55,447 nt of DNA from an uncultured Prevotellaceae bacterium (GTDB lineage Bacteria > Bacteroidota > Bacteroidia > Bacteroidales > Bacteroidaceae), in assembly GCA_946188395.1 (NCBI GenBank), contig CAMHUU010000017.1, forward strand, positions 1 to 55,447, written 5' to 3'. The translations under genes were made by a program, and so were the position numbers. The notes below the pieces were generated by a model, which was given only the letters and a program-made list of their open reading frames with translations, searched no databases and had not been told where the DNA came from. This document shows positions 34,006-42,776 of the stretch, piece by piece; within the stretch, counting starts at the first letter, position 1; each line of letters begins with the position of its first letter.

Positions 34006-35478
34006 ATGCTGAAACCATCGACGACTCTGACGATCCTGTTGCTGCTGCTGTTCACCATGACGGCAGCGGCACAGGAATCTTTCATACAACAGGGCTGCCG
34101 GCGTGGTACGCCGCGTCAGCAGACGACAATGCTGCGGCGCGGAGGCGGTGAAGGCAGAATCCCCGGTGGCGATTTCTATCAAGGCGAGCGCCACCAACTG
34201 ACAGTTCTGGTGGCTTTCAACGACCGTTCTTTCATAGGCGACGAAGCTGCCACCGTTGAGCAATGGGACAAAATATTTAATACCGTCGACCTGACGGAAG
34301 AGCCTTTCTACGGTTCCGTTCACGATTATTTCCTTGCCCAGAGCTACGGCGACTTCAATGTCATCTTCGACTTGGTGTATGTACAGGTCAGCGGCGATGC
34401 CAAGAAGTATGCCAGCACGGCTCAAGACGACGAGAACTCGCAGTATCTGGTCCAGGACATCGTGGACTCACTGAAGACACTCGACATCGACTGGAACCGA
34501 TACGACTGGAATGGCGACGGATACGTCAACCAACTGCTCATCGTCTATGCTGGTCGCGGCATGAACGATGGTGGCGGAAGCGACACCATCTGGCCACACC
34601 AGTGGTGGATGAGCGAACACCTGAAGGATCGTCAACAGGGTGTCTATTGCAACCCCATTCCCGTTCCTGCCGGCGATAAGACCTTTTTGGTCGACTGCTA
34701 CTGTGCATTGGCGGAACTGACAAGAAGAGGCGACTACGGCTCTTTCGGCACCATCTGTCACGAATACACCCATTGCTTCGGATTCCCCGACTTCTACTAT
34801 GGCGAAACGGAATATGTCTATGGCTGGGATTTGATGGACTATGGCAACTACAATGGTGGTGGTTACCAGCCTCCCGGCTATTCTGCCCACGAGCGTTGGC
34901 TCATGGGATGGCTCCAGCCCACAGAACTGAAAGAGACGACGACCATCACCAATATGCCTGCTTTGGCCGACCAGAACAGCGCATATCTTATCCGCAACGA
35001 CGGATACGAGGATGAGTACTATTTCGTCGAAAACCGACAACCGATAGGGTGGGACGCCAGTCTTCCCGGCAGTGGCATCGTCGTCTTCCATATCGACTAC
35101 GATCCATCCATCTGGACCAGCGTCATGGTAATGCCCAACTCTCCCAATCGTCAGCGTTATCTTATCTTTCCTGCCGACAACAGTTCTTTGCCTGGTAGTT
35201 GGGCGTATCCATATCAGGCGAACGACTCGCTCACCAACACCTCGTCGCCGGCAGCCGAGCTCTTCCATGTCAATACCGACAGCACGAAGCTGATGAACAA
35301 GTCGCTCTACGACATGAGAGTCGACGATGGCCTTGCCTCCTTCCGCTTTGTCGTCAACCAGCCTACGGCTATCCGCGAACTGACCGACCGCCAACCCTAC
35401 AGAATCCTCTACGACCTCGGCCCTATTTATATAATAAGGTATGCCAACGGCGAAATCAAAAAAGTGATGAAGCACTAA
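34006..35478 (+). CDS. Secreted M6-family metallopeptidase
   Basis: A 490-residue exported protease with a signal peptide (TILLLLLFTMTAAAQ). The immune-inhibitor-A-like M6 domain is marked by LVAFNDRSF, VHDYFLAQSYGDFNV and the zinc site GTICHEYTHCFGFPDFYY (HExxHxxGxxD). GWDLMDYGNYNGGGYQPPGY forms the Met-turn region, followed by SAHERWLMGWL. The Cys next to the motif is unusual but not a ligand. The tail ends IYIIRYANGEIKKVMKH, vaguely like the end of type IX sorting domains; this is weak. Such enzymes digest host or dietary proteins. Its stop codon is part of a strong terminator hairpin. Confidence 0.92.
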   Translation: MLKPSTTLTILLLLLFTMTAAAQESFIQQGCRRGTPRQQTTMLRRGGGEGRIPGGDFYQGERHQLTVLVAFNDRSFIGDEAATVEQWDKIFNTVDLTEEPFYGSVHDYFLAQSYGDFNVIFDLVYVQVSGDAKKYASTAQDDENSQYLVQDIVDSLKTLDIDWNRYDWNGDGYVNQLLIVYAGRGMNDGGGSDTIWPHQWWMSEHLKDRQQGVYCNPIPVPAGDKTFLVDCYCALAELTRRGDYGSFGTICHEYTHCFGFPDFYYGETEYVYGWDLMDYGNYNGGGYQPPGYSAHERWLMGWLQPTELKETTTITNMPALADQNSAYLIRNDGYEDEYYFVENRQPIGWDASLPGSGIVVFHIDYDPSIWTSVMVMPNSPNRQRYLIFPADNSSLPGSWAYPYQANDSLTNTSSPAAELFHVNTDSTKLMNKSLYDMRVDDGLASFRFVVNQPTAIRELTDRQPYRILYDLGPIYIIRYANGEIKKVMKH

Positions 35479-35495
35479 CGCCTCATCACTTTTTC
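35460..35495 (+). terminator. Intrinsic terminator overlapping the M6 peptidase stop
   Basis: AAAAGTGATGA (35460-35470) pairs with TCATCACTTTT (35483-35493), followed by T and CTTT. The stop codon at 35476-35478 lies in the loop. A second small palindrome, CATGGG/CCCATG, follows at 35503-35520. Confidence 0.8.
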
Positions 35496-35523
35496 TTTAT
35501 ATCATGGGGACGTACCCATGAAT

Positions 35524-38241
35524 TTATATGATTAGTTTCACACGGAAGCCTCGCTTGGTGGGTTCCTCTATCACCTGACGGCACTCTGCGGAGAGTTCGG
35601 CGCGATGTGCGTCAGTCAGCGGGGTGGAAGTCATCTTTTCCACCATGAAGTCGAGGGCGGTGACGCCCGACAGCTCACTATGGGTGATGCGGACGGTGAT
35701 GGGGCGATACTGGGCCATCGCGCCGTCGAGCATCTTGTCCGTCAGCCGCTCTGCTGTTTCCAACTTATCGGCAATGCCGTACTTGTGGCAGAAGGCACCC
35801 ATCGTAGAGTGCATGCCCAGGAAATCGAAGTCGGGCCCCTCGATCTCGAACCATTCCTTGCGGATGCGCTGGATAAAAGCCTTGGTGGCGCTGTGCACAG
35901 GATTCTCGAAGATCACTTCCGGCGAGCCGTCCTCATGGATATAGCCATCGTACATAAAGAAGATGCGCGTCGAGACGTCGTGGGCGAACTTCATCTCGTG
36001 GGTGACGATGAGCATGGTCATACCCTCCTTGGCCAACTGGCGGATGACGCTGAGCACCTCGCCCACCATCGTCGGGTCAAGAGCCGACGTGGGCTCGTCG
36101 AAGAGAATGACATCGGGCTTCATGGCCAGGGCGCGGGCGATGGCCACACGCTGTTTCTGACCGCCGGAGAGACTCGACGGATAGACATCTGCCTTCTCGG
36201 CCAGTCCTACCTTACGCAGCAGTGCCAGTCCCTCCTTGCGTGCCTCTTCCTCAGGCTCGTGGTGCAGCTGACAGGGGGCAAAGATAACGTTCTCCAGCAC
36301 GGTTTTGTGCTCGAAGAGATTAAAACTCTGGAACACCATGCCCATCTTTTGGCGTAGCCTGTTGACGGGATAGCCCTTAGTGAGTATATCCTCCCCATCG
36401 ACGATGATGCTGCCGCTGGTAGGCTGCTCCAGCAGGTTCAGACAGCGCAGGAAGGTGCTCTTGCCGGTGCCCGAAGGTCCGATGATGGAGATGACCTCGC
36501 CGCGATGCACTTCCGTCGTGATGTCGCGCAAGACGTCGAAGTCGCCATAACTCTTCTGGAGGTGGAGAATGCCTACCCCCTTCCCCTCCCCAAGGGAGGG
36601 GGGATTTGAATGTAACGTATTACTACGTTTGCGGCGGAAAAACAGCCAAGCACCAGCACATAATAATATCAGAAGGAGAACTATTACTCCGTAGAGCATA
36701 CCAGTTTCCCCTCCCTTTGGGAGGGGTTGGGGGTGGGCTTCTGTAAGTATGGCGGCCTCGCCCTTTCGCGTCATCAGCACGATGTGCGAATCGATATAGC
36801 CGTCGGAGAAGAGCACCTGCTTCTGTCGCTCTTCGGTGATGCTGATAGCTCCCATGGCCATGTCGGCCTTGCCTGTCTGCACAGCAGGTATCTGCGCGGC
36901 GAAGTCCATAATGAGGTACTCCAGTTGCCAGTTACGCCGGTTGGCCCATTCCGTCAGCAGTTCCGGCTCCAGCCCCGAAGGTTTTCCGTAATTGATGAAA
37001 TTAAACGGCGGCATGGCGGGGTAGGTTGCTACGCGCAGGGTGCGCCCCGTGCCGCGTTGTTGGGGAATGTCCATGGCCGAGGGGTCATCGGCATTACTCC
37101 AGCGGTCCAGAATCTGCTGGTAGGTACCGTCGCGGCGGATTTCGGCCAGGAAACTGTTGAAGTCCTGCTGCAGTTCGGTGTTGTCAAGTCGGTAACAGGC
37201 TCCTATCGGAATCGGCGTAAGTCCTGCGCCCACAGAATCCACTTTTTCAAGCAACTCCTTGTTGAACATCAGCGTCAGGCTTTCACCGCCCGCCGCATCC
37301 ACCTTGCCGTTCTCCAGGGCTGCCAGCAGGTCAGTCTGGCTGGTCATGCGCAGGATGTTGGCATCGGGAGCCATATCGGTGACGGCAATGTCCTGTATGC
37401 TGCCGATGATCACTGCCACATTCTTGCCGTTAAGCGCCTGGAAGGCAGGGGGGACGTCCGACGGAGAGCCGTCGGACACGGTGGCAGTGCCGCTACCCAC
37501 AAGTGTGGGCGCGTACCCCAGCATGCCAAACAATGTCAGCACCACAGCCGCAACGATAGCTTTTACGCGTTTACGCTGGACGAGACTCTGAAGCAACAGC
37601 CCGATGAGCCAAGCCATCAGGAAATAGATGATGGCCGTCACGATGAGCGGGAAGAAAGCGTCGAACGTGCGCGAGCGTATCAGGTCGGAGGCGCGCGTCA
37701 TGTCGGCCACGGCGATGTAGCCCACGATGCTCGTGCCCTTCAACAGACTAATTACCTCGCCCTGATAGACGGGCATCACCGCCTTGACCACCTGTGGCAG
37801 CACAATCTTGAAGAACGTCTGTCGCGGAGTGAAACCCAATGCCAGTCCTGCCTCGGTCTGGCCGCGGTCGATGCCCTGGATGGTGGTGCGCAGCATCTCG
37901 CTGATGTAGGCCGCCGTGTTCATGGCGAAGGTGACGATGGCCACCACGATGCCCGTAGCATCCAGCGGTGCCATCACCACATAGTACATCAGCATGAGCA
38001 GCACCAGCACGGGCGTGCCGCGCATCAGTTCGATATACACCTTGGCCACTTGCTGTAGCCACCGGCGGCGGCTCATGCGCATCCAGCACACCAGTCCGCC
38101 CAGCAGCGTGCCCAGCACGGCGGCGCAAAGCGTGATGAGCAGTGTCACCTGCAGGCCGTCGAGAATCATCTTATAGCGATCCTCGGCTATCAGGTTGTTG
38201 GTAAAACTTTCCGTTATGGAACCTATCAGTGCTATTATCAT
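35524..38241 (-). CDS. One-polypeptide polar amino-acid ABC importer (permease, binding protein, ATPase)
   Basis: A 905-residue fusion. Residues 1-215 are a His/Glu/Gln-type permease ([20 protein letters not shown], then the EAA loop [21 protein letters not shown]). About 240-500 is an SBP_bac_3 binding domain whose halves are in reversed order. About 514-536 is a membrane helix. About 555-800 is the ATPase: [48 protein letters not shown] and [12 protein letters not shown]. The last 100 residues match nothing I know. Two perfect 8-pair palindromes are translated on each side of the membrane helix. I start at ATG 38241 because the six bases before it give only an in-frame TTG. A TAATTTTG -7 box lies at 38305-38312. 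Substrate is probably a polar amino acid. Confidence 0.88.
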   Translation of the reverse strand: MIIALIGSITESFTNNLIAEDRYKMILDGLQVTLLITLCAAVLGTLLGGLVCWMRMSRRRWLQQVAKVYIELMRGTPVLVLLMLMYYVVMAPLDATGIVVAIVTFAMNTAAYISEMLRTTIQGIDRGQTEAGLALGFTPRQTFFKIVLPQVVKAVMPVYQGEVISLLKGTSIVGYIAVADMTRASDLIRSRTFDAFFPLIVTAIIYFLMAWLIGLLLQSLVQRKRVKAIVAAVVLTLFGMLGYAPTLVGSGTATVSDGSPSDVPPAFQALNGKNVAVIIGSIQDIAVTDMAPDANILRMTSQTDLLAALENGKVDAAGGESLTLMFNKELLEKVDSVGAGLTPIPIGACYRLDNTELQQDFNSFLAEIRRDGTYQQILDRWSNADDPSAMDIPQQRGTGRTLRVATYPAMPPFNFINYGKPSGLEPELLTEWANRRNWQLEYLIMDFAAQIPAVQTGKADMAMGAISITEERQKQVLFSDGYIDSHIVLMTRKGEAAILTEAHPQPLPKGGETGMLYGVIVLLLILLCAGAWLFFRRKRSNTLHSNPPSLGEGKGVGILHLQKSYGDFDVLRDITTEVHRGEVISIIGPSGTGKSTFLRCLNLLEQPTSGSIIVDGEDILTKGYPVNRLRQKMGMVFQSFNLFEHKTVLENVIFAPCQLHHEPEEEARKEGLALLRKVGLAEKADVYPSSLSGGQKQRVAIARALAMKPDVILFDEPTSALDPTMVGEVLSVIRQLAKEGMTMLIVTHEMKFAHDVSTRIFFMYDGYIHEDGSPEVIFENPVHSATKAFIQRIRKEWFEIEGPDFDFLGMHSTMGAFCHKYGIADKLETAERLTDKMLDGAMAQYRPITVRITHSELSGVTALDFMVEKMTSTPLTDAHRAELSAECRQVIEEPTKRGFRVKLII
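36574..36603. repeat. In-frame GC palindrome, copy A
   Basis: CCCCTCCC (36583-36590), CAA, then GGGAGGGG (36594-36601), a perfect eight-pair stem. On the coding strand it is read as [12 protein letters not shown], just before the ATPase domain. Confidence 0.85.
36708..36738. repeat. In-frame GC palindrome, copy B
   Basis: CCCCTCCC (36708-36715), TTT, then GGGAGGGG (36719-36726), plus TTGGGGGTGGG. On the coding strand it is read as [10 protein letters not shown], just before the membrane helix. Copies A and B are inverted relative to each other in their flanking parts. Confidence 0.85.
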
Positions 38242-38304
38242 ACTCAATTACTTTTTTCTATTCATCAATAAATTTATTGACCAATGTCTTTATTTTTTTG
38301 CCTG

Positions 38305-38312
38305 CAAAATTA
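38305..38312 (-). promoter_or_regulatory. -7 box for the ABC importer gene
   Basis: TAATTTTG on the minus strand matches TAnnTTTG, 64 bp before the start codon. Confidence 0.5.
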
Positions 38313-38373
38313 CAACTTTTTTGCAAATTTTATTTTTCGCTATTGTACAATTTTGGGCATAGTGCTTAGACTA

Positions 38374-39690
38374 TCACATATCACTTTTGCTGAGTGAACC
38401 TATGTGAATATTCATCTTGTGAAGTTCTGGGGTTTGCTGAACCATGATGTCAACCTTCTTCTTGAAGGATTCTTCGTCATAGCGGCTTTCATCCTTCTTC
38501 AGTTCATACGCCCAAGCCTCCTTGCCAATAGGGTCAACTACCACGAGGTCAATTTCGTTGAAACCTTTTCTGTCCCACCATTTACCGATGACATATTGCC
38601 CCTGTTCCTGAAACTTTCTGGCAAAGTATCGCTCCATCATCAGGCCCGATACGCCACTGTAGTCTCTGCGGATGATGGTGTCGAGAGCTTTCAAGGCCTT
38701 GTTCTCCACCAGTGCCTGATATTTGAAGAAGAAGCGGAACCAGAATATCAGGAAACAGTCATCAAGCTGGTAGCGAACCTTCTTGCTGCTCTCCTTGGCG
38801 AAGATTGGATGATACTTGGTAATCAGACCATAGTAATCTTCCAAACGGGAAAGGTAGCTACTGATATTGTCAATACCCAGCTCGTTCTTGATTTCCGCAC
38901 TGGTTTTCATTCCGCTGGCAATGCAGGTCAGGATGGAGAAATAGATGACGTAATCGGTTCCAAACTCTTCTATCAGGATGTTCTTGCCTTCATTAATGAA
39001 CGGCGAGTTTTCTTCCGTCAAGGCTCCAAGCATCTTCCTCCAACTTGTCTTCCCACGGTCAAGCAGGAGAGTGACATACCAGGCAACACCACCTGTAATG
39101 CTGAAAAGTGCCAACAGGTCTTCAGGTGTGTAGTCGGGGTTGAAGTCATGCAGAATCTCTTTTAAGACGTCAGTCCTGAAGGGCTCAAGAGTTATCTTCT
39201 CGTTTGCACGTCCAAAGAGAGGTTCTTCGTAATCCTCGAAGATTTTCTTCATCAGCGTGAACACAGAACCACTGATAATCAGGTTCAGGTGGCTCTTGCT
39301 TTTGTTCAAGTCCCAGTCGCGCTGCATATTGCTGAATACAGTAGGGTTGACCTTCTGAAAGTTCTGGAATTCATCGATAATCAGCGTGAATGCCCTGGTT
39401 TCAGAGAGATGGAGGACGAACCGGAACACCTCGGAGAAAGAGTTCGCCTGTCCCAAGATTGGCACACCAAGCTTGCTAGTTATCTCCTGAACAAAGTCCT
39501 GGCACAGCAATGCCTCTGCTTTCTTTCCGACGAAGAAATAGAGTACGGTATCATCACCGCAACGAAGCGAAAGCTCCGTCTTACCAATACGCCTGCGTCC
39601 CATCAGGACAGTCATTCGCGCTTCCCGCTTACTCTGCCTTAAGACCTCACTCAGCAACTGCTGTTCAGACTCTCTATCATAGAACCTCAT
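38374..39690 (-). CDS. AAA-type ATPase with C-terminal DUF234 nuclease-like domain
   Basis: A 438-residue protein of the ATPase_2 (STAND-like) plus DUF234 group. The P-loop is MGRRRIGKTELSLRC near residue 30, Walker B is FTLIIDEFQNFQK, and the sensor stretch is LIISGSVFTLMKKIF. A winged-helix part follows (LGIDNISSYLSRLEDYYGL). The C-terminus holds a PD-(D/E)xK-like core (GFNEIDLVVVD, then AWAYELKKDES). Its cellular role is unknown; relatives are scattered and often laterally moved. The gene is more AT-rich than its neighbours and has its own promoter with a perfect palindrome near the start, which suggests an imported, self-contained unit. Confidence 0.85.
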   Translation of the reverse strand: MRFYDRESEQQLLSEVLRQSKREARMTVLMGRRRIGKTELSLRCGDDTVLYFFVGKKAEALLCQDFVQEITSKLGVPILGQANSFSEVFRFVLHLSETRAFTLIIDEFQNFQKVNPTVFSNMQRDWDLNKSKSHLNLIISGSVFTLMKKIFEDYEEPLFGRANEKITLEPFRTDVLKEILHDFNPDYTPEDLLALFSITGGVAWYVTLLLDRGKTSWRKMLGALTEENSPFINEGKNILIEEFGTDYVIYFSILTCIASGMKTSAEIKNELGIDNISSYLSRLEDYYGLITKYHPIFAKESSKKVRYQLDDCFLIFWFRFFFKYQALVENKALKALDTIIRRDYSGVSGLMMERYFARKFQEQGQYVIGKWWDRKGFNEIDLVVVDPIGKEAWAYELKKDESRYDEESFKKKVDIMVQQTPELHKMNIHIGSLSKSDM

Positions 39691-39702
39691 AAATCAAAAA
39701 TG

Positions 39703-39716
39703 ATAATGGCCATTAT
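39703..39716. promoter_or_regulatory. Palindromic operator candidate upstream of the DUF234 ATPase
   Basis: ATAATGGCCATTAT is a perfect 14 bp palindrome, 13 bp before the start codon and downstream of the -7 box. A looser inverted repeat (TAATAATGACGGTTATTA) adjoins it. Confidence 0.5.
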
Positions 39717-39738
39717 AATAATGACGGTTATTATTTTG

Positions 39739-39769
39739 CAAAGGTACATATTTTTCCCGAATAAACAAG
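39739..39769 (-). promoter_or_regulatory. Promoter for the DUF234 ATPase gene
   Basis: TACCTTTG on the minus strand (39739-39746), with CTTG 19 bases upstream (39766-39769), one mismatch from TTTG. Confidence 0.6.
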
Positions 39770-39810
39770 CAATTTGAAGAAAAAATATATAATTGGCGGA
39801 AAAAAACATG

Positions 39811-39835
39811 TATCACGGGGTCTGTCCCCGTGATA
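39811..39835. repeat. Ten-pair perfect palindrome TATCACGGGG
   Basis: TATCACGGGG and CCCCGTGATA around TCTGT. It lies in the 334 bp gap between the DUF234 ATPase and clpB. Apart from this, the promoter and the hairpin at 39890, I see no gene there. Confidence 0.75.
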
Positions 39836-39889
39836 GAAGGAGGTCACCGAGGGCTGGTAACCCACACAAAAACAAACCCCTATAAACCC

Positions 39890-39919
39890 AAAGAATCCGA
39901 GCAACTGCCCGGATTCTTT
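39890..39919. terminator. Hairpin downstream of clpB
   Basis: AAAGAATCCG pairs with CGGATTCTTT (ten pairs, ten-base loop). It lies about 105 bp after the clpB stop on the minus strand; the T-run on that strand is weak (TTTGGGTTT). Confidence 0.55.
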
Positions 39920-40024
39920 CGTTTTGATAGATTTTGATTCAGATTTTGAAAAAAACGCCAAAAATATATGGAGATTAGTACTATGCTCACCCCACGATAC
40001 GTTTTCTTCGTTATTCTGAATGAC

Positions 40025-42568
40025 TTAATTCCTGAATACCAGGCCGTCGCCGAACTCATCGATGATGATGGGTTTTTCGCGATGTACCTCGTCGGCGAGA
40101 ATCTTACGCGACAGGTCGTTGAGCACGAACTGCTGGATGGCTCGCTTGACGGGACGGGCACCGAAGTCGGGATCGTAGCCCTCCTTGGCGAGATAGTCGA
40201 TGGCCTGTGGCGTGCACTCGAGGCGGATGCCCTGCGGTTCAAGCATGTCGGTGACCTTCTTCATCTGCAGGCGGACAACGTCGGCAATCTGCTGCTGGGT
40301 GAGCTGCTGGAAGGTGATGATCTCGTCGATACGGTTCATGAACTCGGGACGCATGGTCAGTCGCAGCTGTTCGCGAGTGGCATTCGAGGTCATGATGATG
40401 ATGGTGTTCTTGAAGTTGGCGGTACGGCCCTTGTTGTCGGTCAGACGGCCATCGTCGAGGACCTGCAACAGGATGTTGAAGACATCGGGATGGGCCTTCT
40501 CGATTTCGTCGAACAGCAACACTGAGTAGGGCTTGCGGCGCACGGCCTCGGTGAGTTGGCCACCCTCGTCGTAACCGACATAGCCCGGAGGGGCACCAAT
40601 GAGTCGCGAGACGGTATGCTTCTCCTGATACTCCGACATGTCGATACGCGTCATCATGGTCTCGTCGTTGAACAGGTATTCGGCCAGCGCCTTTGCCAAC
40701 TCGGTCTTACCCACACCCGTAGTGCCGAGGAAGATGAACGAGGCGATAGGGCGCTTGGGGTCTTGCAGTCCGGCACGACTACGACGCACAGCATCGGAGA
40801 CGGCTGTGATGGCCTCGTCCTGACCGATGACACGACGGTGGAGTTCCTCCTCGAGGTGCAACAGTTTTTCGCGCTCGCTTTGCAGCATACGGGTGACGGG
40901 GATGCCCGTCCAGCGGGAGACAACCTCGGCAATGTCGTCGGCGGTGACTTCCTCGCGGACTAACCTTCCAGCGGCAGAACCGCTGGACACCGAACCATCC
41001 AGTTGACGCTGGATGGCGGCGATGTCGTCCTCGAGGGCCTTCAGCTTCGAGTAGCGAATTTCGGCTACACGGCCATAGTCACCCTCGCGCTCGGCACGCT
41101 CGGCTTCGTATTTCAGGGCCTCCATCTCCTGCTTGTCCTGCTGGATGCGGTTCACCAGCTGGCGCTCGCCTTCCCACTTGGCACGGAACTGGGTTTCCTG
41201 CTCGCGAAGTTCGGCGATGTCCTTGTCCAATTGCTGGAGCTTGGTGTCAGCGGCAGATCCGCTGACCACACCGCCTGTTTCGCGCTTGATGCTCTCGCGC
41301 TCGATTTCGAGCTGGGCCAGACGGCGGGTAATCTCGTCGAGTTCCTCGGGCACGGAGTCGCGCTCCATGCGGAGCTTGGCGGCAGCCTCGTCCATCAGGT
41401 CGATGGCCTTGTCGGGCAGGAAACGCTCAGAGATATACCGCTCGGAGAGTTGCACGGCGGCGATACAGGCGTCGTCCTGAATACGTACCTTATGATGGTT
41501 TTCGTAGCGTTCCTTCAGTCCACGCAGGATGGAGATGGCCGAGAGTTCGTCGGGCTCGTCGACCATCACCGTCTGGAATCGGCGCTCCAGGGCCTTGTCC
41601 TTTTCAAAATACTTCTGATACTCGTTGAGCGTGGTGGCACCGATGGCACGGAGTTCACCACGAGCCAGGGCGGGCTTCAGGATGTTGGCGGCATCCATGG
41701 CACCCTCGCCACCGCCAGCGCCTACCAGCGTGTGGATCTCGTCGATGAAGAGGATGATGCGACCCTCGGCCTTCGTCACCTCGTTGATGACGCTCTTCAG
41801 ACGTTCCTCGAACTCACCCTTGTACTTGGCACCAGCGACCAGCGCACCCATGTCGAGCGAATAGACTTGCTTGTCCTTCAGGTTCTCGGGCACGTCGCCA
41901 CGAACGATACGGCCTGCGAGGCCCTCGACGATGGCGGTCTTACCTGTACCTGGCTCACCAATCAGAATGGGGTTGTTCTTCGTGCGGCGCGACAGGATCT
42001 GCAGCAGACGGCGGATCTCGTCGTCACGGCCAATGACGGGGTCGAGTTTGCCCTGACGGGCCATGTCGACCAGATTCTTGGCATATCGCTCCAGCGACTG
42101 GTAGTTGTCGTCGGCCGACTGCGACTGCACCTTCTGGCCCTGGCGCAACTCCTGAATGGCTGCGCGAAGGTCTTTCTCGGTGACGCCGGCGTCTTTTAGG
42201 ATACGGGCAGCGGTAGAATTGACGGTGAGGAGAGCCCATAGAATGGGCTCGCAAGAGACGAAGTCGTCGCCCATTTTCTGCGAGTGTTCCTGGGCACGCA
42301 GCAACACGTTGTTGCTGTCGCTTGAGAGATACGGCTGTCCGCCCTGAACGCGTGACAGGTGCTTGATTTCCTGGTCCACAAGCATTTCAATCTGCTGGGC
42401 ATTGACGCCGAGTTTCTGGAAGATGAAGGTCGTGACGTCCTTCGCCTTCTCCAGTATACCTTTCAGTATGTGTACAGGTTCGATGACCTGCTGGCCGTTC
42501 AGTTGTGCGGTGTTCACTGCCTGCTGTACGGCCTCCTGTGCTTTGATGGTAAACTTTTCTAATGTCAT
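40025..42568 (-). CDS. clpB: ATP-dependent protein disaggregase ClpB
   Basis: An 847-residue hexameric AAA+ chaperone that works with DnaK to dissolve aggregates after heat stress. The Clp_N repeats ([13 protein letters not shown]) are followed by AAA-1 ([33 protein letters not shown]). The coiled-coil M domain spans about 400-530, then AAA-2 has [20 protein letters not shown] and [13 protein letters not shown]. Length is usual. Two copies of an AGCGGCAGAxCCGCT palindrome are translated as SGSAA at each border of the M domain (41246-41266 and 40968-40986). An AGGAGG ribosome-binding site stands 8 bases before the ATG, uncommon here and consistent with strong expression. No HrcA/CIRCE site was seen. 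Confidence 0.96.
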   Translation of the reverse strand: MTLEKFTIKAQEAVQQAVNTAQLNGQQVIEPVHILKGILEKAKDVTTFIFQKLGVNAQQIEMLVDQEIKHLSRVQGGQPYLSSDSNNVLLRAQEHSQKMGDDFVSCEPILWALLTVNSTAARILKDAGVTEKDLRAAIQELRQGQKVQSQSADDNYQSLERYAKNLVDMARQGKLDPVIGRDDEIRRLLQILSRRTKNNPILIGEPGTGKTAIVEGLAGRIVRGDVPENLKDKQVYSLDMGALVAGAKYKGEFEERLKSVINEVTKAEGRIILFIDEIHTLVGAGGGEGAMDAANILKPALARGELRAIGATTLNEYQKYFEKDKALERRFQTVMVDEPDELSAISILRGLKERYENHHKVRIQDDACIAAVQLSERYISERFLPDKAIDLMDEAAAKLRMERDSVPEELDEITRRLAQLEIERESIKRETGGVVSGSAADTKLQQLDKDIAELREQETQFRAKWEGERQLVNRIQQDKQEMEALKYEAERAEREGDYGRVAEIRYSKLKALEDDIAAIQRQLDGSVSSGSAAGRLVREEVTADDIAEVVSRWTGIPVTRMLQSEREKLLHLEEELHRRVIGQDEAITAVSDAVRRSRAGLQDPKRPIASFIFLGTTGVGKTELAKALAEYLFNDETMMTRIDMSEYQEKHTVSRLIGAPPGYVGYDEGGQLTEAVRRKPYSVLLFDEIEKAHPDVFNILLQVLDDGRLTDNKGRTANFKNTIIIMTSNATREQLRLTMRPEFMNRIDEIITFQQLTQQQIADVVRLQMKKVTDMLEPQGIRLECTPQAIDYLAKEGYDPDFGARPVKRAIQQFVLNDLSRKILADEVHREKPIIIDEFGDGLVFRN
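40968..40986. repeat. In-frame palindrome at the end of the ClpB M domain
   Basis: CCAGCGG-CAGAA-CCGCTGG, read as part of SSGSAAGR. It shares its core with the copy at 41246. Confidence 0.82.
41246..41266. repeat. In-frame palindrome at the start of the ClpB M-domain coils
   Basis: GTCAGCGG-CAGAT-CCGCTGAC, read as part of VSGSAADT. The core AGCGGCAGAxCCGCT is identical to the copy at 40968 except for one loop base. Confidence 0.82.
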
Positions 42569-42576
42569 AGTTTTGT

Positions 42577-42582
42577 CCTCCT
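42577..42582 (-). promoter_or_regulatory. Strong ribosome-binding site of clpB
   Basis: AGGAGG on the minus strand, 8 bases before the ATG. Most genes in the window lack any such site. Confidence 0.7.
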
Positions 42583-42593
42583 ATATGTTTTTT

Positions 42594-42646
42594 ATTTCTT
42601 GTTTCTTATTTCTTATTTTTTATTTTTTATTTAGGCCCATCGGGCC
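42594..42646 (-). repeat. Hairpin/AT-heptad element upstream of clpB
   Basis: GGCCC-ATC-GGGCC (42634-42646) joined to five AT heptads (ATTTCTT, GTTTCTT, ATTTCTT, ATTTTTT, ATTTTTT; 42594-42628) and an ATTTA link. It is untranslated and lies in the clpB leader. The rest of the 42569-42765 gap holds a terminator hairpin. Confidence 0.88.
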
Positions 42647-42685
42647 GCAAAAAGGTTGGCGACAAAGAATGTGCCGAATAAAAGA

Positions 42686-42725
42686 AACCGACAAAAAGGC
42701 ATATCGTTCTGCCGTTTTGTCGGTT
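42686..42725 (-). terminator. Intrinsic terminator after the GH106 gene
   Basis: AACCGACAAAA (42686-42696) pairs with TTTTGTCGGTT (42715-42725), with an inner GGC/GCC. On the minus strand it is followed by TCTTTTATT. Confidence 0.7.
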
Positions 42726-42727
42726 AT

Positions 42728-42776
42728 CTCTCACCTCTTACCTCTTACCTCTTTCCTCTTTCCTCTCACCTCTTAC
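42728..42776. repeat. Seven-unit CTCTTAC heptamer array
   Basis: Two CTCTCAC, three CTCTTAC and two CTCTTTC units (49 bp). The GH106 gene ends inside it: its last codons and TAA (42766-42768, minus strand) are array sequence. On the minus strand it reads AAGAGGT/GAGAGGT, the same family as at 1897-1938. Confidence 0.88.

Noticed and set aside
34006..35478. Type IX sorting domain at the C-terminus of the M6 peptidase
   Set aside because: Only the last 17 residues resemble such a tail. The usual 70-90 residue beta domain is missing, so it was not called.
38242..38247. TTG start two codons upstream of the ABC importer ATG
   Set aside because: The ATG at 38241 is adjacent and the usual initiator, so there is no reason to prefer TTG.
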